This document shows, in pieces, positions 50,849 through 60,394 of a stretch of DNA of 64,000 nt. The DNA comes from Rummeliibacillus suwonensis (lineage in GTDB: Bacteria > Bacillota > Bacilli > Bacillales_A > Planococcaceae). A program made the translations under genes and the position numbers. Below the pieces are notes generated by a model that saw only the letters and a program-made list of their open reading frames with translations, made no database searches and had not been told where the DNA came from. The stretch covers positions 186,001 to 250,000 of the forward strand of contig NZ_VCBL01000002.1 of assembly GCF_007896435.1 (NCBI RefSeq), given 5' to 3'. Positions within the stretch are counted from its first letter, which is position 1; every line of letters begins with the position of its first letter.

Positions 50849-51985
50849 TTATTTTAAAAGCATCCGAGAGATTACGAGACGTTGAATTTCTTGTGTCCCC
50901 TCATATATTTGAGTAATTTTAGCATCACGCATAAAGCGCTCTACTGGATATTCCTTTGTATAACCATAACCTCCAAAGACTTGAACTGCCTCAGTCGTTA
51001 CTTTCATCGCCGTATCACCAGCCATTAGCTTTGCCATAGCTGATTGTTTACCATATGGTAAATTATTTGATTCTAACCAAGCTGCTTGATAAGTTAATAA
51101 TCTGGAAGCTTCCGTAGCAGTTGCCATATCTGCTAATTTAAATGAAATGCCTTGATTAGCAGATATCGGTTTACCAAATTGAACACGCTCTTTTGAATAA
51201 TCTACAGCTGCATCTAATGCCCCTTGTGCAATACCGACTGCTTGAGCGGCAATCCCATTACGGCCACCATCTAGTGTTTTCATCGCGATTTTGAAGCCTT
51301 CACCCTCTGCACCAAGCAAGTTTTCTTTAGGTACACGACAGTTATCAAAAATAATTTCTGTTGTGGGTGATGAACGAATGCCCATTTTCTTTTCTTTTTT
51401 CCCTACTGAGAACCCTTCAAAATCAGCTTCTACGATAAAGGCAGATGTGCCCTTTTTAGCTTCTGGATCAGTTACAGCAAAAACTACATAAATATCTGCG
51501 ACACCACCGTTTGTAATAAAGATTTTAGAACCATTTAAAATGTAGTGATCGCCATCAAGTTTCGCTGTTGTTTTCATACCGCCAGCATCAGAGCCTGAAC
51601 CTGGCTCTGTTAACCCATAAGCCCCGATTTTTTTGCCCTCAGCCATTGGGCGTAGATATTTTTGTTTTTGTTCTTCGGTACCAAATTTATATAAAGGCCA
51701 GCCTGCAAGCGAAGTATGTGCTGAAAGTGTTACAGCTGTTGATGCGCAAACACGTGACAATTCTTCAACAGCAATCACATAGGCTAAATAATCGGAGCCA
51801 ATGCCGCCGTATTCTTCTGGCCAAGGTATACCTGTTAAACCTAGCTCAGCCATTTGATCAAAAATTGCACGATCGAATTTTTCGTTGTCATCACGTTCTG
51901 CTGCAGTAGGAGCAACCTCATTTACCGCGAAATCTCTTACCATTTTTCGAATCATTTCGTGTTCTTCAGATAGTTTAAAGTTCAT
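50849..51985 (-). CDS. acdA: Acyl-CoA dehydrogenase (AcdA-like, short chain)
   Basis: 378 residues. FAD enzyme that makes trans-2-enoyl-CoA and passes electrons to ETF. N-terminal helical, middle beta ([21 protein letters not shown]) and C-terminal helical domains with [22 protein letters not shown] and catalytic Glu in [12 protein letters not shown] at 51985 follows AAAGGGGA. Followed immediately by tetR and preceded by a paralogue (52065-53198). Butyryl-CoA or branched short-chain substrates are likely from context. Secure as a family. Confidence 0.93.
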   Translation of the reverse strand: MNFKLSEEHEMIRKMVRDFAVNEVAPTAAERDDNEKFDRAIFDQMAELGLTGIPWPEEYGGIGSDYLAYVIAVEELSRVCASTAVTLSAHTSLAGWPLYKFGTEEQKQKYLRPMAEGKKIGAYGLTEPGSGSDAGGMKTTAKLDGDHYILNGSKIFITNGGVADIYVVFAVTDPEAKKGTSAFIVEADFEGFSVGKKEKKMGIRSSPTTEIIFDNCRVPKENLLGAEGEGFKIAMKTLDGGRNGIAAQAVGIAQGALDAAVDYSKERVQFGKPISANQGISFKLADMATATEASRLLTYQAAWLESNNLPYGKQSAMAKLMAGDTAMKVTTEAVQVFGGYGYTKEYPVERFMRDAKITQIYEGTQEIQRLVISRMLLK

Positions 51986-52064
51986 ATCAATTATCCCCTT
52001 TGTGTTTTATTTTTATAAAAAAGCCCTCTGTGATTGTTATGTTTTATATCGTAGTGCTGCTGAA

Positions 52065-53198
52065 TCAAGATAAACATCTTGCAATAACCATTCGTTGAAT
52101 TTCATTGGTGCCCTCGTATATTTCTGTGATTTTCGCATCTCGAAAATAACGTTCTACTGGGTATTCTTTGGTGTAGCCGTAGCCCCCAAATATTTGAATG
52201 GCCTCTGTCGTCACTTCAACAGCTGTTTTGGAAGCAAAAAGCTTCGCCATTGACGCTTCTTTTCGACAGGATTCCCCCATTGCTCGCAAGCTTGCTGCTC
52301 TATATATAAGTAATTTAGCTGCTTCGATGGATGTTGCCATATCAGCTATCTTAAAGGAGATTCCCTGGTTTTCAGCAATTGGTTTTCCAAATTGTTTTCG
52401 TTCTATCGCATATTTTGTTGCTTCTCCTAAAGCCGCTTCTGCGATTCCTAATGCTTGTGCAGCTATGCCAATGCGTCCAACATCCAAATTCGCCATAGCT
52501 ATTTTAAAGCCTTCCCCTTCTGCACCAAGTAGATTTTCCGCAGGAACTTTCATCTGATCGAATGTGAGCTGGACTGTCCTCGAACCATGTAGCCCCATTT
52601 TTCTTTCATCCTTACCAATGATTAACCCCTTTGTATCCTTTTCGACGATAAATGCTGAAATGCCACTTGTACCTTTTGATGGATCTGTAGATGCGAAAAT
52701 AAGATAGATATCTGCCTCTCCACCATTAGTGATAAAAACTTTTGAACCATTCAGTTCATAATGTTTTCCTGTTTTTTTCGCTGTCGTTTTTAAGGAACCT
52801 GCATCTGATCCTGATGAGGGTTCTGTTAGACAAAATGCTCCTAAATATTCTCCAGAAGCCAGTTTGGGAACGAAACGTTGTTTTTGTTCTTCATTGCCAA
52901 AATAGAGGATTGGATTTGTTACAACCGATGTATGCACAGACAAAATCACCCCAATGACTGCACTCACTTTTGATAATTCGTTAATGACCATAATATAAGA
53001 CGTAAAATCCATTTCGGAACCGCCATATTTTGCTGGTGCCGTAATTCCCATAAGTCCTAGCTCTCCCATCTTAGCTAGAATATCACGTGGAAAATCCCCA
53101 TTTTCCATATTGTTGACTTGTGGGGCAACGACATCCTTTGCAAAATCTCGAACCATATCGCGCATCATCAATTGCTCTTCTGTGAACTGTAAATCCAT
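52065..53198 (-). CDS. Acyl-CoA dehydrogenase, second copy (MmgC/BCD-like)
   Basis: 377 residues, paralogue of acdA. Same three domains: [42 protein letters not shown] and catalytic [15 protein letters not shown] at 53198 follows AAAGGGGAG; an upstream frame adds seven residues. Only 38 bp separates its start from the right end of a family 1 element (53236), so its promoter must lie in that element or further upstream (mmgB side). It probably oxidises butyryl- or isobutyryl-CoA with ETF and FadF. The exact chain length cannot be told. Confidence 0.92.
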   Translation of the reverse strand: MDLQFTEEQLMMRDMVRDFAKDVVAPQVNNMENGDFPRDILAKMGELGLMGITAPAKYGGSEMDFTSYIMVINELSKVSAVIGVILSVHTSVVTNPILYFGNEEQKQRFVPKLASGEYLGAFCLTEPSSGSDAGSLKTTAKKTGKHYELNGSKVFITNGGEADIYLIFASTDPSKGTSGISAFIVEKDTKGLIIGKDERKMGLHGSRTVQLTFDQMKVPAENLLGAEGEGFKIAMANLDVGRIGIAAQALGIAEAALGEATKYAIERKQFGKPIAENQGISFKIADMATSIEAAKLLIYRAASLRAMGESCRKEASMAKLFASKTAVEVTTEAIQIFGGYGYTKEYPVERYFRDAKITEIYEGTNEIQRMVIARCLS

Positions 53199-53235
53199 GA
53201 GGAATCTCCCCTTTATCATGCATTTATATCCTTAC

Positions 53236-53567
53236 AAGCGTATTGATTATTATCCAATTTCCCCTATAAAATATAGTGTATTCGCTGATTCCCACTACGA
53301 CTTTCACGCTTTGTTGTGGGCGAGCGCTGAGCCACCTTAGGACAACAGACGGTGGTCATGGAATCGTTGCCACAGGACATGGCGTTCCTAGACTTCGTTC
53401 CTTAATTGTTCATATGGGTCTCAACTGTTCGCTTTTCCCACGGATTTATTCGCTCTTTTCGTAGGAGTATTTGCTCTCTCGGAAGGTCTATTTGTTCTTT
53501 CCGAGACTTTATTCACTCTTTCCGTGGAACATTGGATTGTCTTCAGCTTTCCTAATCAACACGCCTG
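53236..53567. repeat. Dispersed element family 1, copy E
   Basis: Left end GCGTATTGATTATTATCC, right end AATCAACACGCCT. Order inside: TGTATTCGCTGATTCCCACT, the hairpin module (53343-53383, with one stem, GCCACAGGACATGGC, partly intact and the other decayed), GGGTCTCAACTGTTCGC, then a 21-bp repeat array (53415-53530). It separates mmgB from the acyl-CoA dehydrogenase gene. Confidence 0.78.
53415..53530. repeat. Array of five 21-bp repeats
   Basis: Units such as TTTATTCGCTCTTTTCGTAG, TATTTGCTCTCTCGGAAGG, TATTTGTTCTTTCCGAGAC and TTTATTCACTCTTTCCGTGG with 21-bp period; same repeat as 43106-43232. Confidence 0.75.
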
Positions 53568-53604
53568 ATATCCTTATTAACAAAAGAAGTGCTCAGCATT
53601 TATT

Positions 53605-54456
53605 TTATTCATAATGGTAAAACCCTCTGCCAGTTTTCTTTCCTAACCATCCAGCTTTAACGTATTTTCGCAATAGTGGGCAAGGACGATATTTGCTATC
53701 ACCAAAGCCTTCATATAATGTTTCCATGATGTAAAGGCATGTATCCAAACCGATAAAATCTGCTAAAGTTAACGGTCCCATCGGATGATTCATCCCTAAT
53801 TTCATCACTTGGTCAATGGCTTCTTTGCTTGCCACACCTTCATAAAGTGTGTAGATAGCTTCATTGATCATTGGCATTAACACTCGATTGGCAACGAATC
53901 CAGGAAAATCATTTACCTCCACTGGTACTTTTTCGAGTTTTTTCGTTAGCTCTTCGATATCGTTATACACTTCATCGGAAGTAGCTAAGCCTCGAATGAT
54001 TTCAACCAATTTCATCACTGGCACAGGATTCATAAAATGCATACCGATTACTTGCTCAGGTCTTTTGGTTACTGCTGCGATTTCTGTTATTGGCAGTGAT
54101 GACGTATTAGAAGCGAGAATAGTATGTTGTGGAGTGATATCATCTAGTTGTTTAAAAATAGATTGCTTGACTGTCATATTTTCTACAGCTGCTTCTATTA
54201 CTAAATCCACGTCTGCTGCGTCCTCAATCGATAATGATTTTGTCAGTCTTTGCAAAATGATATCTTTTTCATCTTCCGTTATTCGTCCTTTCACGACATT
54301 CCTTGAAAGATTTTGGGCGATGGTTTGAACTCCCTTAACATAAGATGCTTCACTAATATCGTTTAGTTTGACGTCTAATCCTGCCTGTGCGCAGACTTGA
54401 GCAATCCCCGAACCCATTTGCCCTGCGCCGATTATCATTACTTTTTGAATTGTCAT
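53605..54456 (-). CDS. mmgB: 3-hydroxybutyryl-CoA dehydrogenase MmgB
   Basis: 283 residues. NAD(P)-dependent oxidation of 3-hydroxybutyryl-CoA. Rossmann GAGQMGSGIAQVCAQAGLDV at the N-terminus, ASNTSSLPI, GMHFMNPVPVMKLVEIIRG with the catalytic His, and PMGPLTLADFIGLDTCLYIM. ATG at 54456 overlaps the mmgA stop by 4 bp (ATGA), so the two are coupled. Follows AAGGGGGAG. The enoyl-CoA hydratase expected between it and the acyl-CoA dehydrogenase is not seen in the window. Confidence 0.95.
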   Translation of the reverse strand: MTIQKVMIIGAGQMGSGIAQVCAQAGLDVKLNDISEASYVKGVQTIAQNLSRNVVKGRITEDEKDIILQRLTKSLSIEDAADVDLVIEAAVENMTVKQSIFKQLDDITPQHTILASNTSSLPITEIAAVTKRPEQVIGMHFMNPVPVMKLVEIIRGLATSDEVYNDIEELTKKLEKVPVEVNDFPGFVANRVLMPMINEAIYTLYEGVASKEAIDQVMKLGMNHPMGPLTLADFIGLDTCLYIMETLYEGFGDSKYRPCPLLRKYVKAGWLGKKTGRGFYHYE

Positions 54457-55661
54457 TTTTCTACTCCCCCTTGTGTTGGAACTTCAATCATGATAGCATC
54501 CCCTTGACCACCCCCTGAACAAATAGCTGCAATACCGATTCCACCGCCACGACGTTGTAGTTCATAAGCTAATGACAAAATGATTCTTGCTCCCGATGCC
54601 CCAATTGGATGCCCCAGTGCTACAGCCCCACCATTGACATTTACTTTATCTAGGTTGAGCCCTGCAATTTGACTGCTTGCAAGCGCTACAACTGCGAAAG
54701 CCTCATTGATCTCAAATAGATCAATATCCGCTATCGTCTTACCAGTCTTTTCTAAGATTTTGTTGATCACAAGCCCTGGCGTTTGTGGAAAATCATTTGG
54801 CTCTACTCCTACTTCTGCATGACCAATGATATATGCAAGTGGTGATAACTGATGTTCTTTTGCATATTGCTCACTTGTGACAACTACTGCACAAGCTCCA
54901 TCGTTGACGCCCGGTGCATTACCAGCTGTGATCGTACCATCTGGACTAAATGCCGCTCTCAATTTACCCAATACTTCGATTGACGTATCCTTTCGTGGAG
55001 CTTCATCTGTATCAACGACAACGGCATCCCCCTTTCTTTGAGGGATTGTCACTGATACGATTTCTTTCGCAAATTTCTCTCCTTCTATTGCAGCTATTGC
55101 TTTTTGATGACTACGCAATGCCCATGCATCTTGTTTTTCTCTTGAGATTTCAAATTTCTCTGCTGTTTCATCACCATATGTGCCCATGTGTACATGTTTC
55201 GGATGAAGTGCACATGAAAGGCCATCATAAACCATCCCATCGACCAGCGTTGCATCCCCCATTCGCAAGCCGAATCGACCTTTTGGTAATAAGTACGGTG
55301 CATTAGACATGGATTCCATTCCACCAGCTACTATTACTTGTTCCTCACCCAATCGAATGAGTTGGTCTGCAAGTGTTACACTACGTAATCCTGATGCACA
55401 AACTTTGTTAATCGTTTCTGTTTTTACAGAGTATGGTATTCCAGCCTTTGTAGCGGCTTGACGAGAAGGGATCTGGCCTTGCCCCGCCTGTAAAACCGTT
55501 CCCATAATGACTTCATCTACTTGCTCAACCCCTATATTGGAACGCCTTAATGCTTCTTTTATCGCTACACCACCCAAATCACTGGCCGATAAAGAACTCA
55601 GTTTACCGCCTAACTTTCCAAAAGCTGTCCGTGCTCCATTAATAATTACCGATTTTTGCAA
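54453..55661 (-). CDS. mmgA: Acetyl-CoA acetyltransferase (thiolase) MmgA
   Basis: 402 residues. Thiolytic cleavage or condensation of acetoacetyl-CoA. Active-site nucleophile in NKVCASGLRSVTLADQ, then GGMESMSNAPYLLP, NEAFAVVALASSQI, NGGAVALGHPIGASGARI (His) and ICSGGGQGDAIM (second Cys). TTG at 55661 follows AAAGGGG with 8 nt; a GTG three codons earlier abuts the ribosome site. It heads an mmgA-mmgB pair; a FadR-like operator lies 79 bp upstream. Secure. Confidence 0.95.
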   Translation of the reverse strand: MQKSVIINGARTAFGKLGGKLSSLSASDLGGVAIKEALRRSNIGVEQVDEVIMGTVLQAGQGQIPSRQAATKAGIPYSVKTETINKVCASGLRSVTLADQLIRLGEEQVIVAGGMESMSNAPYLLPKGRFGLRMGDATLVDGMVYDGLSCALHPKHVHMGTYGDETAEKFEISREKQDAWALRSHQKAIAAIEGEKFAKEIVSVTIPQRKGDAVVVDTDEAPRKDTSIEVLGKLRAAFSPDGTITAGNAPGVNDGACAVVVTSEQYAKEHQLSPLAYIIGHAEVGVEPNDFPQTPGLVINKILEKTGKTIADIDLFEINEAFAVVALASSQIAGLNLDKVNVNGGAVALGHPIGASGARIILSLAYELQRRGGGIGIAAICSGGGQGDAIMIEVPTQGGVEK

Positions 55662-55739
55662 ATTAAACACCCCTTTAATTTGTCATTGAATACGCTTACA
55701 TGGATCATAAAAAGAAAATGAGTGCTCGAATTTCCATAT

Positions 55740-55757
55740 TGACTGAACGCTCACTCA
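55740..55757. promoter_or_regulatory. FadR-like operator upstream of mmgA
   Basis: TGACTGA-ACGC-TCACTCA is an imperfect palindrome close to the B. subtilis FadR consensus TGAATGAMTANTCATTCA. It shares half-site TCAGTCA with the site at 58236. Confidence 0.55.
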
Positions 55758-55799
55758 ATAAAATCTTGAAAAAAAAGAGAAGGTTTTATTCTCTCTTCT

Positions 55800-55940
55800 C
55801 CCATTTATCCTTCATTAATGGACAGTAACCCACTTCCAAACGCAGATAAAAAGTAGGAAGATAAGCGAGAGGAACAACTGCCCGTAAAAAGCTTGATTGG
55901 TCCAACTCCCCCTCGCTATGTGAAGCCTTGCTTTATAAAT
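55800..55940 (-). repeat. Dispersed element family 2, copy e (degenerate)
   Basis: On the minus strand GGCTTCACATAGCGAGGGGG, GGACCAATCAAGC, TTTTTACGGGCAGTTGTTCC and CTTATC follow 60001-60220. Hairpins with RUCCU loops are absent. It fills the fadF-mmgA gap, where no gene is supported. Confidence 0.55.
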
Positions 55941-55987
55941 ATTGTATAAAAGTTTTAAATATTATGCAATACCCTATTTTTTTCTGT

Positions 55988-58135
55988 TTATTGTATCGTT
56001 TCTTCTATATCTATTTTTGTGACTTGAACCTTCCCGCAAACAGATTTCTCTAACAATTCTGCGATATCATATGTGCTTATTTGATCTTCTACTTCTTTTG
56101 CTTTCGTACCATCTGACAGCATTGTTAAGCAATAAGGACATCCTGAAGAAATAATCGTAGGATTCACTGCCAACGCTTGTTCTGTACGAGCTACATTGAT
56201 ACGGTTCCCAACATGTTCTTCCATCCACATCAGCCCACCACCTGCTCCGCAACACATGGCATTTTCATGATTGCGTTCCATTTCAACCAGTTTAACTCCT
56301 GGAATCGCTTTAAGAATCTCACGTGGTGCATCATATACATTATTGTAACGACCCAAGTAACAAGAATCGTGGAATGTAATGGTTTCGTTGATTTCATATT
56401 GTGGTTTTAAACGCCCTTGTTGAACTAGATCATATAACAGTTCTGTATGGTGGTATACTTCTCCGCTCCATCCAAAATCGCTGTATTCATTTTTGAAAAT
56501 ATTATAAGCATGTGGGTCAATTGTTACGATTTTGCTAATACCCGCTTTTTCAAATTCCTTTATATTAGCTTCAGCAAGTTCTTGGAATAAAAACTCATTT
56601 CCTAAACGGCGTGGCGTATCACCAGAATTCTTTTCTTTATTGCCCAAAATAGCGAATTTTACCCCAGCCTCATTCATCAAATGAGCAAACGCTAAAGCAA
56701 TTTTTTGTGAACGATTATCAAAAGATCCCATAGACCCTACCCAGAATAGATATTCGAATTCTTCACCTGCTTTTGAAGCCTCTTTCAGCGTAGGGATATG
56801 CAAGTCTGGACGTGCATCTCTCCAGTTTTCCTTTTCTTTACGATTGATTCCCCAAGGGTTTCCCTGCCGTTCAATATTTGTCATTGCGCGTCCAGCATCT
56901 GATTGTACTTTGCCCTCTGTCATTGTTAAATAACGACGCAAGTCAATGATTTTCTCAACATGTTCATTCATAACTGGACATTGATCTTCACAGTTACGAC
57001 AAGTAGTACATGCCCAAATCTCTTCTTCTGTGATAACATCGCCGATCAATGAAGGGCTGTATATGTCTTCAACAGTCGCCCCCTCTGCCCCAGCTGCAAT
57101 AGCAAGTTGGTTCCCTTGCGTATTCTTGAAAAACATTTTCGGTACCCATGGTTCTTGATGGGTTTGTACTGCACCAGTAAAAGTCAGATGATCACGAAGT
57201 TTTGTCATTAAATCCATTGGCGATAGCATTTTTCCTGTGCCACTGGCAGGACACATATTCGTACAACGCCCACACTCAACACAGGCATAGAGGTCAATCA
57301 ATTGAAGCTGTGTGAAGTCTTCTATTTTTCCAACACCAAAAGATGGTACTTCCTCTGATTCTTCATCTTCATTTTCCAATGCTCCAAAATCGATTGGCGT
57401 TAATTTCCCAGCTGGCGTCAGACGATTAAAGTAAACGTTTACAGGACCAGCGATTAAATGGGCATGTTTAGATTGTGGTACATAAACTAAGAATGTCATA
57501 AGAGTTATTAAATGAATCCACCACATGATGAAAAATATAGTAATCGCAGCAACAGGTGGTAGGAATCCAAACACCGTGCCGATTAGAGAAGCGACTGGCT
57601 CTGACCAAGAAGCCTCTTCCCCATGCCAAATCATTCCCATTCCATTACCGACAAGTACAGAAACCATTAAACCTCCGATAAAAATTAAAACAAGTCCCGA
57701 CTTTAACCCCCGTTTTAGTCGAACAAGCTTTTCGATATAACGACGATAAAATGCCCAAACAACAGCGACTAAAATAACAAGCGTCACTATTTCTTGAAAA
57801 AAGGTGAAATATGGATACAGTGGCCCAAACGGTAAATGTGAACCTGGCTTTAGACCTTTCCAGATAAAATCGATAGCCCCGAACTGAACCAATATAAATC
57901 CGTAAAAAAACATGACATGAATGGCACCGCTCTTTTTATCTTTTAATAATTTCTTTTGTCCAAAAACATATACACCGATTTTTCGTAACCGTGCTTTAAC
58001 ATCGTTATCAAATTCAACTTTTTTCCCCATTTTAATAAATTGATAGCGTGTCTTTACTAAATACGTGAATAGTCCTAATCCATAAGCAACTACAGCTAAA
58101 AATAATAGCCAATTAATGATTAATAATGCAGACAT
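55988..58135 (-). CDS. fadF: FadF-type iron-sulfur oxidoreductase
   Basis: 715 residues. N-terminal membrane part (about residues 4-25, 70-90, 112-130, 145-165, 190-218; nitrate reductase gamma-like), then two 4Fe-4S clusters (CVECGRCTNMCPASG near 285 and CTTCRNCEDQCPV near 377) and two CCG domains with CCGAGGGLMWMEEH and SGCPYCLTMLSDG. It is thought to pass electrons from ETF (acyl-CoA dehydrogenases) to menaquinone. ATG at 58135 follows GGGGGG. A promoter and FadR-like operator lie about 100 bp upstream. B. subtilis fadF is next to acdA; here the mmg genes are inserted between them. Confidence 0.92.
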   Translation of the reverse strand: MSALLIINWLLFLAVVAYGLGLFTYLVKTRYQFIKMGKKVEFDNDVKARLRKIGVYVFGQKKLLKDKKSGAIHVMFFYGFILVQFGAIDFIWKGLKPGSHLPFGPLYPYFTFFQEIVTLVILVAVVWAFYRRYIEKLVRLKRGLKSGLVLIFIGGLMVSVLVGNGMGMIWHGEEASWSEPVASLIGTVFGFLPPVAAITIFFIMWWIHLITLMTFLVYVPQSKHAHLIAGPVNVYFNRLTPAGKLTPIDFGALENEDEESEEVPSFGVGKIEDFTQLQLIDLYACVECGRCTNMCPASGTGKMLSPMDLMTKLRDHLTFTGAVQTHQEPWVPKMFFKNTQGNQLAIAAGAEGATVEDIYSPSLIGDVITEEEIWACTTCRNCEDQCPVMNEHVEKIIDLRRYLTMTEGKVQSDAGRAMTNIERQGNPWGINRKEKENWRDARPDLHIPTLKEASKAGEEFEYLFWVGSMGSFDNRSQKIALAFAHLMNEAGVKFAILGNKEKNSGDTPRRLGNEFLFQELAEANIKEFEKAGISKIVTIDPHAYNIFKNEYSDFGWSGEVYHHTELLYDLVQQGRLKPQYEINETITFHDSCYLGRYNNVYDAPREILKAIPGVKLVEMERNHENAMCCGAGGGLMWMEEHVGNRINVARTEQALAVNPTIISSGCPYCLTMLSDGTKAKEVEDQISTYDIAELLEKSVCGKVQVTKIDIEETIQ

Positions 58136-58235
58136 TTCATTTCCCCCCTCTTAGTTGCTCCTTCCACCTTTGCTTTTACTATTTTGGTTTAATAGTAGTT
58201 TCTAGAAAATACCTTGTTTTAATCATTGTAAAATA

Positions 58236-58253
58236 TGAATGAGCATTCAGTCA
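58236..58253. promoter_or_regulatory. FadR-like operator overlapping the fadF promoter
   Basis: TGAATGA-GCAT-TCAGTCA matches the FadR consensus closely (TGAATGA half-site exact). On the minus strand it covers -35 TTGACT and part of the spacer to TACAAT (-10), so a bound repressor would block the polymerase. Confidence 0.65.
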
Positions 58254-58416
58254 ATCTTATTTTTTATAAATTCTATAATAATTTCTCTAAAAATATTAAT
58301 ATTTCTACTTTAGCAAGGGATTTTAATAGTTGTATGAATTATATAATTAAATCCATTTCCTCATGCAAAATCCAGATAAAAATACGCACAGCTTTCACGT
58401 TTATACTTTTAATATC

Positions 58417-58555
58417 AGGCGTGTTGATTATCCAATTTAATCCATGAAAATAGGGGGATTTGTTGATTGCAGCGAAAGCTTGCTCGCTTTCCATGGGCAA
58501 GCACTGAGCCATTTTCACAGCCTGGCACTTTATAATCATTTCCTGCTCCACGGCT
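58417..58555. repeat. Dispersed element family 1, copy F (left part)
   Basis: AGGCGTGTTGATTATCCAAT is nearly identical to the left end of copy A (4261), followed by GCTTGCTCGCTTTCCATGGG and a decayed hairpin module. The right end is missing. Confidence 0.7.
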
Positions 58556-58566
58556 GGATTTAAAAA

Positions 58567-58610
58567 GAGCTGCCATTATCGCTTAGAAAAAATCACAATA
58601 ATGGCAGCTC
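58567..58610 (-). terminator. Glycosyltransferase gene terminator
   Basis: Perfect 12-bp arms GAGCTGCCATTA / TAATGGCAGCTC, then TTTTTAAA on the minus strand, 14 bp after the stop. Confidence 0.88.
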
Positions 58611-58623
58611 GAGATTGTTACCT

Positions 58624-59826
58624 TTAGCTATCATATTGACTTTTGAATTTAAAAATCTCATCAACAGCTTGACGATAGCCTCCCAATTCTTTTAGAGATT
58701 CCCTAATTGTTGCAACAGCTTTGTGGAATGATGGATTGTTTAACACTTGGTCTGCAACCTCATGTAATTGATCTGCAGTCAAGCCTTGCATTTGCAATTG
58801 GATACCTGCTCCATTTTTGGCGACCTGTTCGGCAATTACCGGTTGATCTGCGCTTTGTGGAATGACAACTAGCGGAACCCCGTTATAAAGGCCTTCAAAG
58901 GTGCTGTTCATTCCACCATGTGTGATGAATAATTTAGTATATTTCAACACCTCGGTTTGTGGAACATAATTTTGAACCACAAAGTTTTTAGGGATTTCTC
59001 CTAGATCTGCTAGTTTTGTTTGTGCACCAACTGATAGGACAACCGTGTGTTTCGTATCCTCAAATGCTTTAAAGCAAAGTTTATAGAAGTCTATTGCCTG
59101 ATTACGAACGGTACCCAGTGAAATGTAAATGAGGCTTTTTCCCTTGATTGCTGAAAGGTCGAAGTTTTCTTGAGTTGCACGCGAAGAGATAGATGGCCCT
59201 ACAAACTTGTATGTTTGATCAAATTCTTCACTAAATGGCTGAAACATTTTAGGGATATATACAATAGTCAGTGAAGCAGGGTTACAAAATACTTCATATG
59301 GAGAATGGATTTCTACGCCATATTTTTCCTTCACCCGTTCGGTCAATTTTTGAAATTCACCATATTTAGCTTGAACAACTTCTGCAGGATTTTGTTTAGA
59401 AAATTGCTCCAACAATTTATCAAATGATGCTTTTGTTTGCGCAAAAGTAGTGCAGGAGCTGATAGCTGGAAGCTTCAGTTTTTGCGCGAGCAAATATCCA
59501 CAACCAAACATAGAATCGTGGATGATATAGTCAAAGTGTTCGCCTTCGATTTGCTCCAAAACACTAGGTATCATAATATCTGCAGTAAGTAAAAGGCCAT
59601 TGACTCTTTCGAGAATAGAATTCCTCCCACCTGAGATAAAGGCTTTGATAAATTTTTGGACATCGAATGTTCGCACTGTAGCCCCCGTCTTCTCAATGCG
59701 CTCGCGAAAATCTTCGTATGTAAAATATACGACTTCTTCTCCACGTAAAATAAGCTCTTGTACAACACCAATCGTTGGATTAATATGCCCTTCTGATCCA
59801 CCATTAATAAATAAAACACGTGCCAT
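58624..59826 (-). CDS. Macrolide-type glycosyltransferase (GT1, YjiC-like)
   Basis: 400 residues, GT-B fold of the MGT/UGT family. N-terminal acceptor half begins ARVLFINGGSEGHINPTIG; the C-terminal half carries the nucleotide-sugar site FITHGGMNSTFEGLYNGVPL followed by IPQSADQPVIAEQVAKNGAG. It would transfer a sugar (usually glucose from UDP-glucose) to a small hydrophobic acceptor such as a macrolide, flavonoid or lipid; the acceptor is unknown. ATG at 59826 follows AAGGAG. It stands alone between fadF and the cobalamin genes, with its own terminator; not present at this position in B. subtilis. Confidence 0.88.
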   Translation of the reverse strand: MARVLFINGGSEGHINPTIGVVQELILRGEEVVYFTYEDFRERIEKTGATVRTFDVQKFIKAFISGGRNSILERVNGLLLTADIMIPSVLEQIEGEHFDYIIHDSMFGCGYLLAQKLKLPAISSCTTFAQTKASFDKLLEQFSKQNPAEVVQAKYGEFQKLTERVKEKYGVEIHSPYEVFCNPASLTIVYIPKMFQPFSEEFDQTYKFVGPSISSRATQENFDLSAIKGKSLIYISLGTVRNQAIDFYKLCFKAFEDTKHTVVLSVGAQTKLADLGEIPKNFVVQNYVPQTEVLKYTKLFITHGGMNSTFEGLYNGVPLVVIPQSADQPVIAEQVAKNGAGIQLQMQGLTADQLHEVADQVLNNPSFHKAVATIRESLKELGGYRQAVDEIFKFKSQYDS

Positions 59827-60000
59827 TATAACGACTCCTTAGGAAAAATGTTTTCTAGATTTTGTATGAGTATAGATCTCTGCTCCATATCTTACCTGAC
59901 TCAATTAATTGAATTAAATTCATCATAATACAATACTTGAAAATCTCAAATTTAAATCTTTTTTGAGCTAGCTCGCATCATTGGCACAATTCGTTCAATA

Positions 60001-60220
60001 TAAAGTGAAGCTTCCATCAGGTGGGGGTTTTCTTCATCCCCCACTGAACTAGAGGAACTCAGGTTAAGAACGCCACGTCCTGTGGCAACAACTGAGTGAC
60101 CAACATCCTGTTGTCCCAAACCAATCGGGCTTTTACTGGCAGTTGTACCCTCACCTATCCTTTCTCGTTTCTCTCTAAACCTTGAGATGGGGATCTTACT
60201 GCCCGTTAACGCGGGATAAA
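60001..60220 (+). repeat. Dispersed element family 2, copy b (most complete)
   Basis: Starts TAAAGTGAAGCTTCCATCAG, then hairpin GTGGGGG/CCCCCAC (60021-60044), CTGAACTAGAGGAACTCAGG, the RUCCU module (60072-60113), ACCAATCGGGCTTTTAC, CTTGAGATGGGGATCTTACT and CCCGTTAACGCGGGATAAA. Other copies at 3481, 35090-35230, 43436, 50072, 55800 and a part copy at 60265-60364. Confidence 0.8.
60072..60113 (+). ncRNA. Paired RUCCU-loop hairpins, Bacillaceae-1 RNA-like
   Basis: GCCAC-GTCCT-GTGGC (60072-60086) and CAAC-ATCCT-GTTG (60101-60113): perfect stems, loops GUCCU and AUCCU, on the plus strand and inside the family 2 element. The same module appears on the minus strand at 4356-4397. Confidence 0.5.
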
Positions 60221-60264
60221 ATCTATTTTTGCTTTTTGAACCATGATCCTTAAAGAAAAAAACC

Positions 60265-60364
60265 CAATCAATTTAAACTTCACACAGTGATGGTTTTCTT
60301 CATCCCCCCACTGTATGCTAATTAAATCAATTGGGATTTTATAAGCAGTTGCTTCACCCAATTG
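60265..60364 (+). repeat. Partial family 2 element with hairpin near pduO end
   Basis: AACTTCACACAGTGATGG, TTTTCTTCATCCCCCCACTG and CAATTGGG...CCCAATTG (60328-60364) resemble the family 2 start. The last hairpin lies 31 bp after the pduO stop and may act as its terminator on the minus strand. Confidence 0.45.
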
Positions 60365-60394
60365 GATGGAGCAGATTTTTGTAGAACAAGACTT

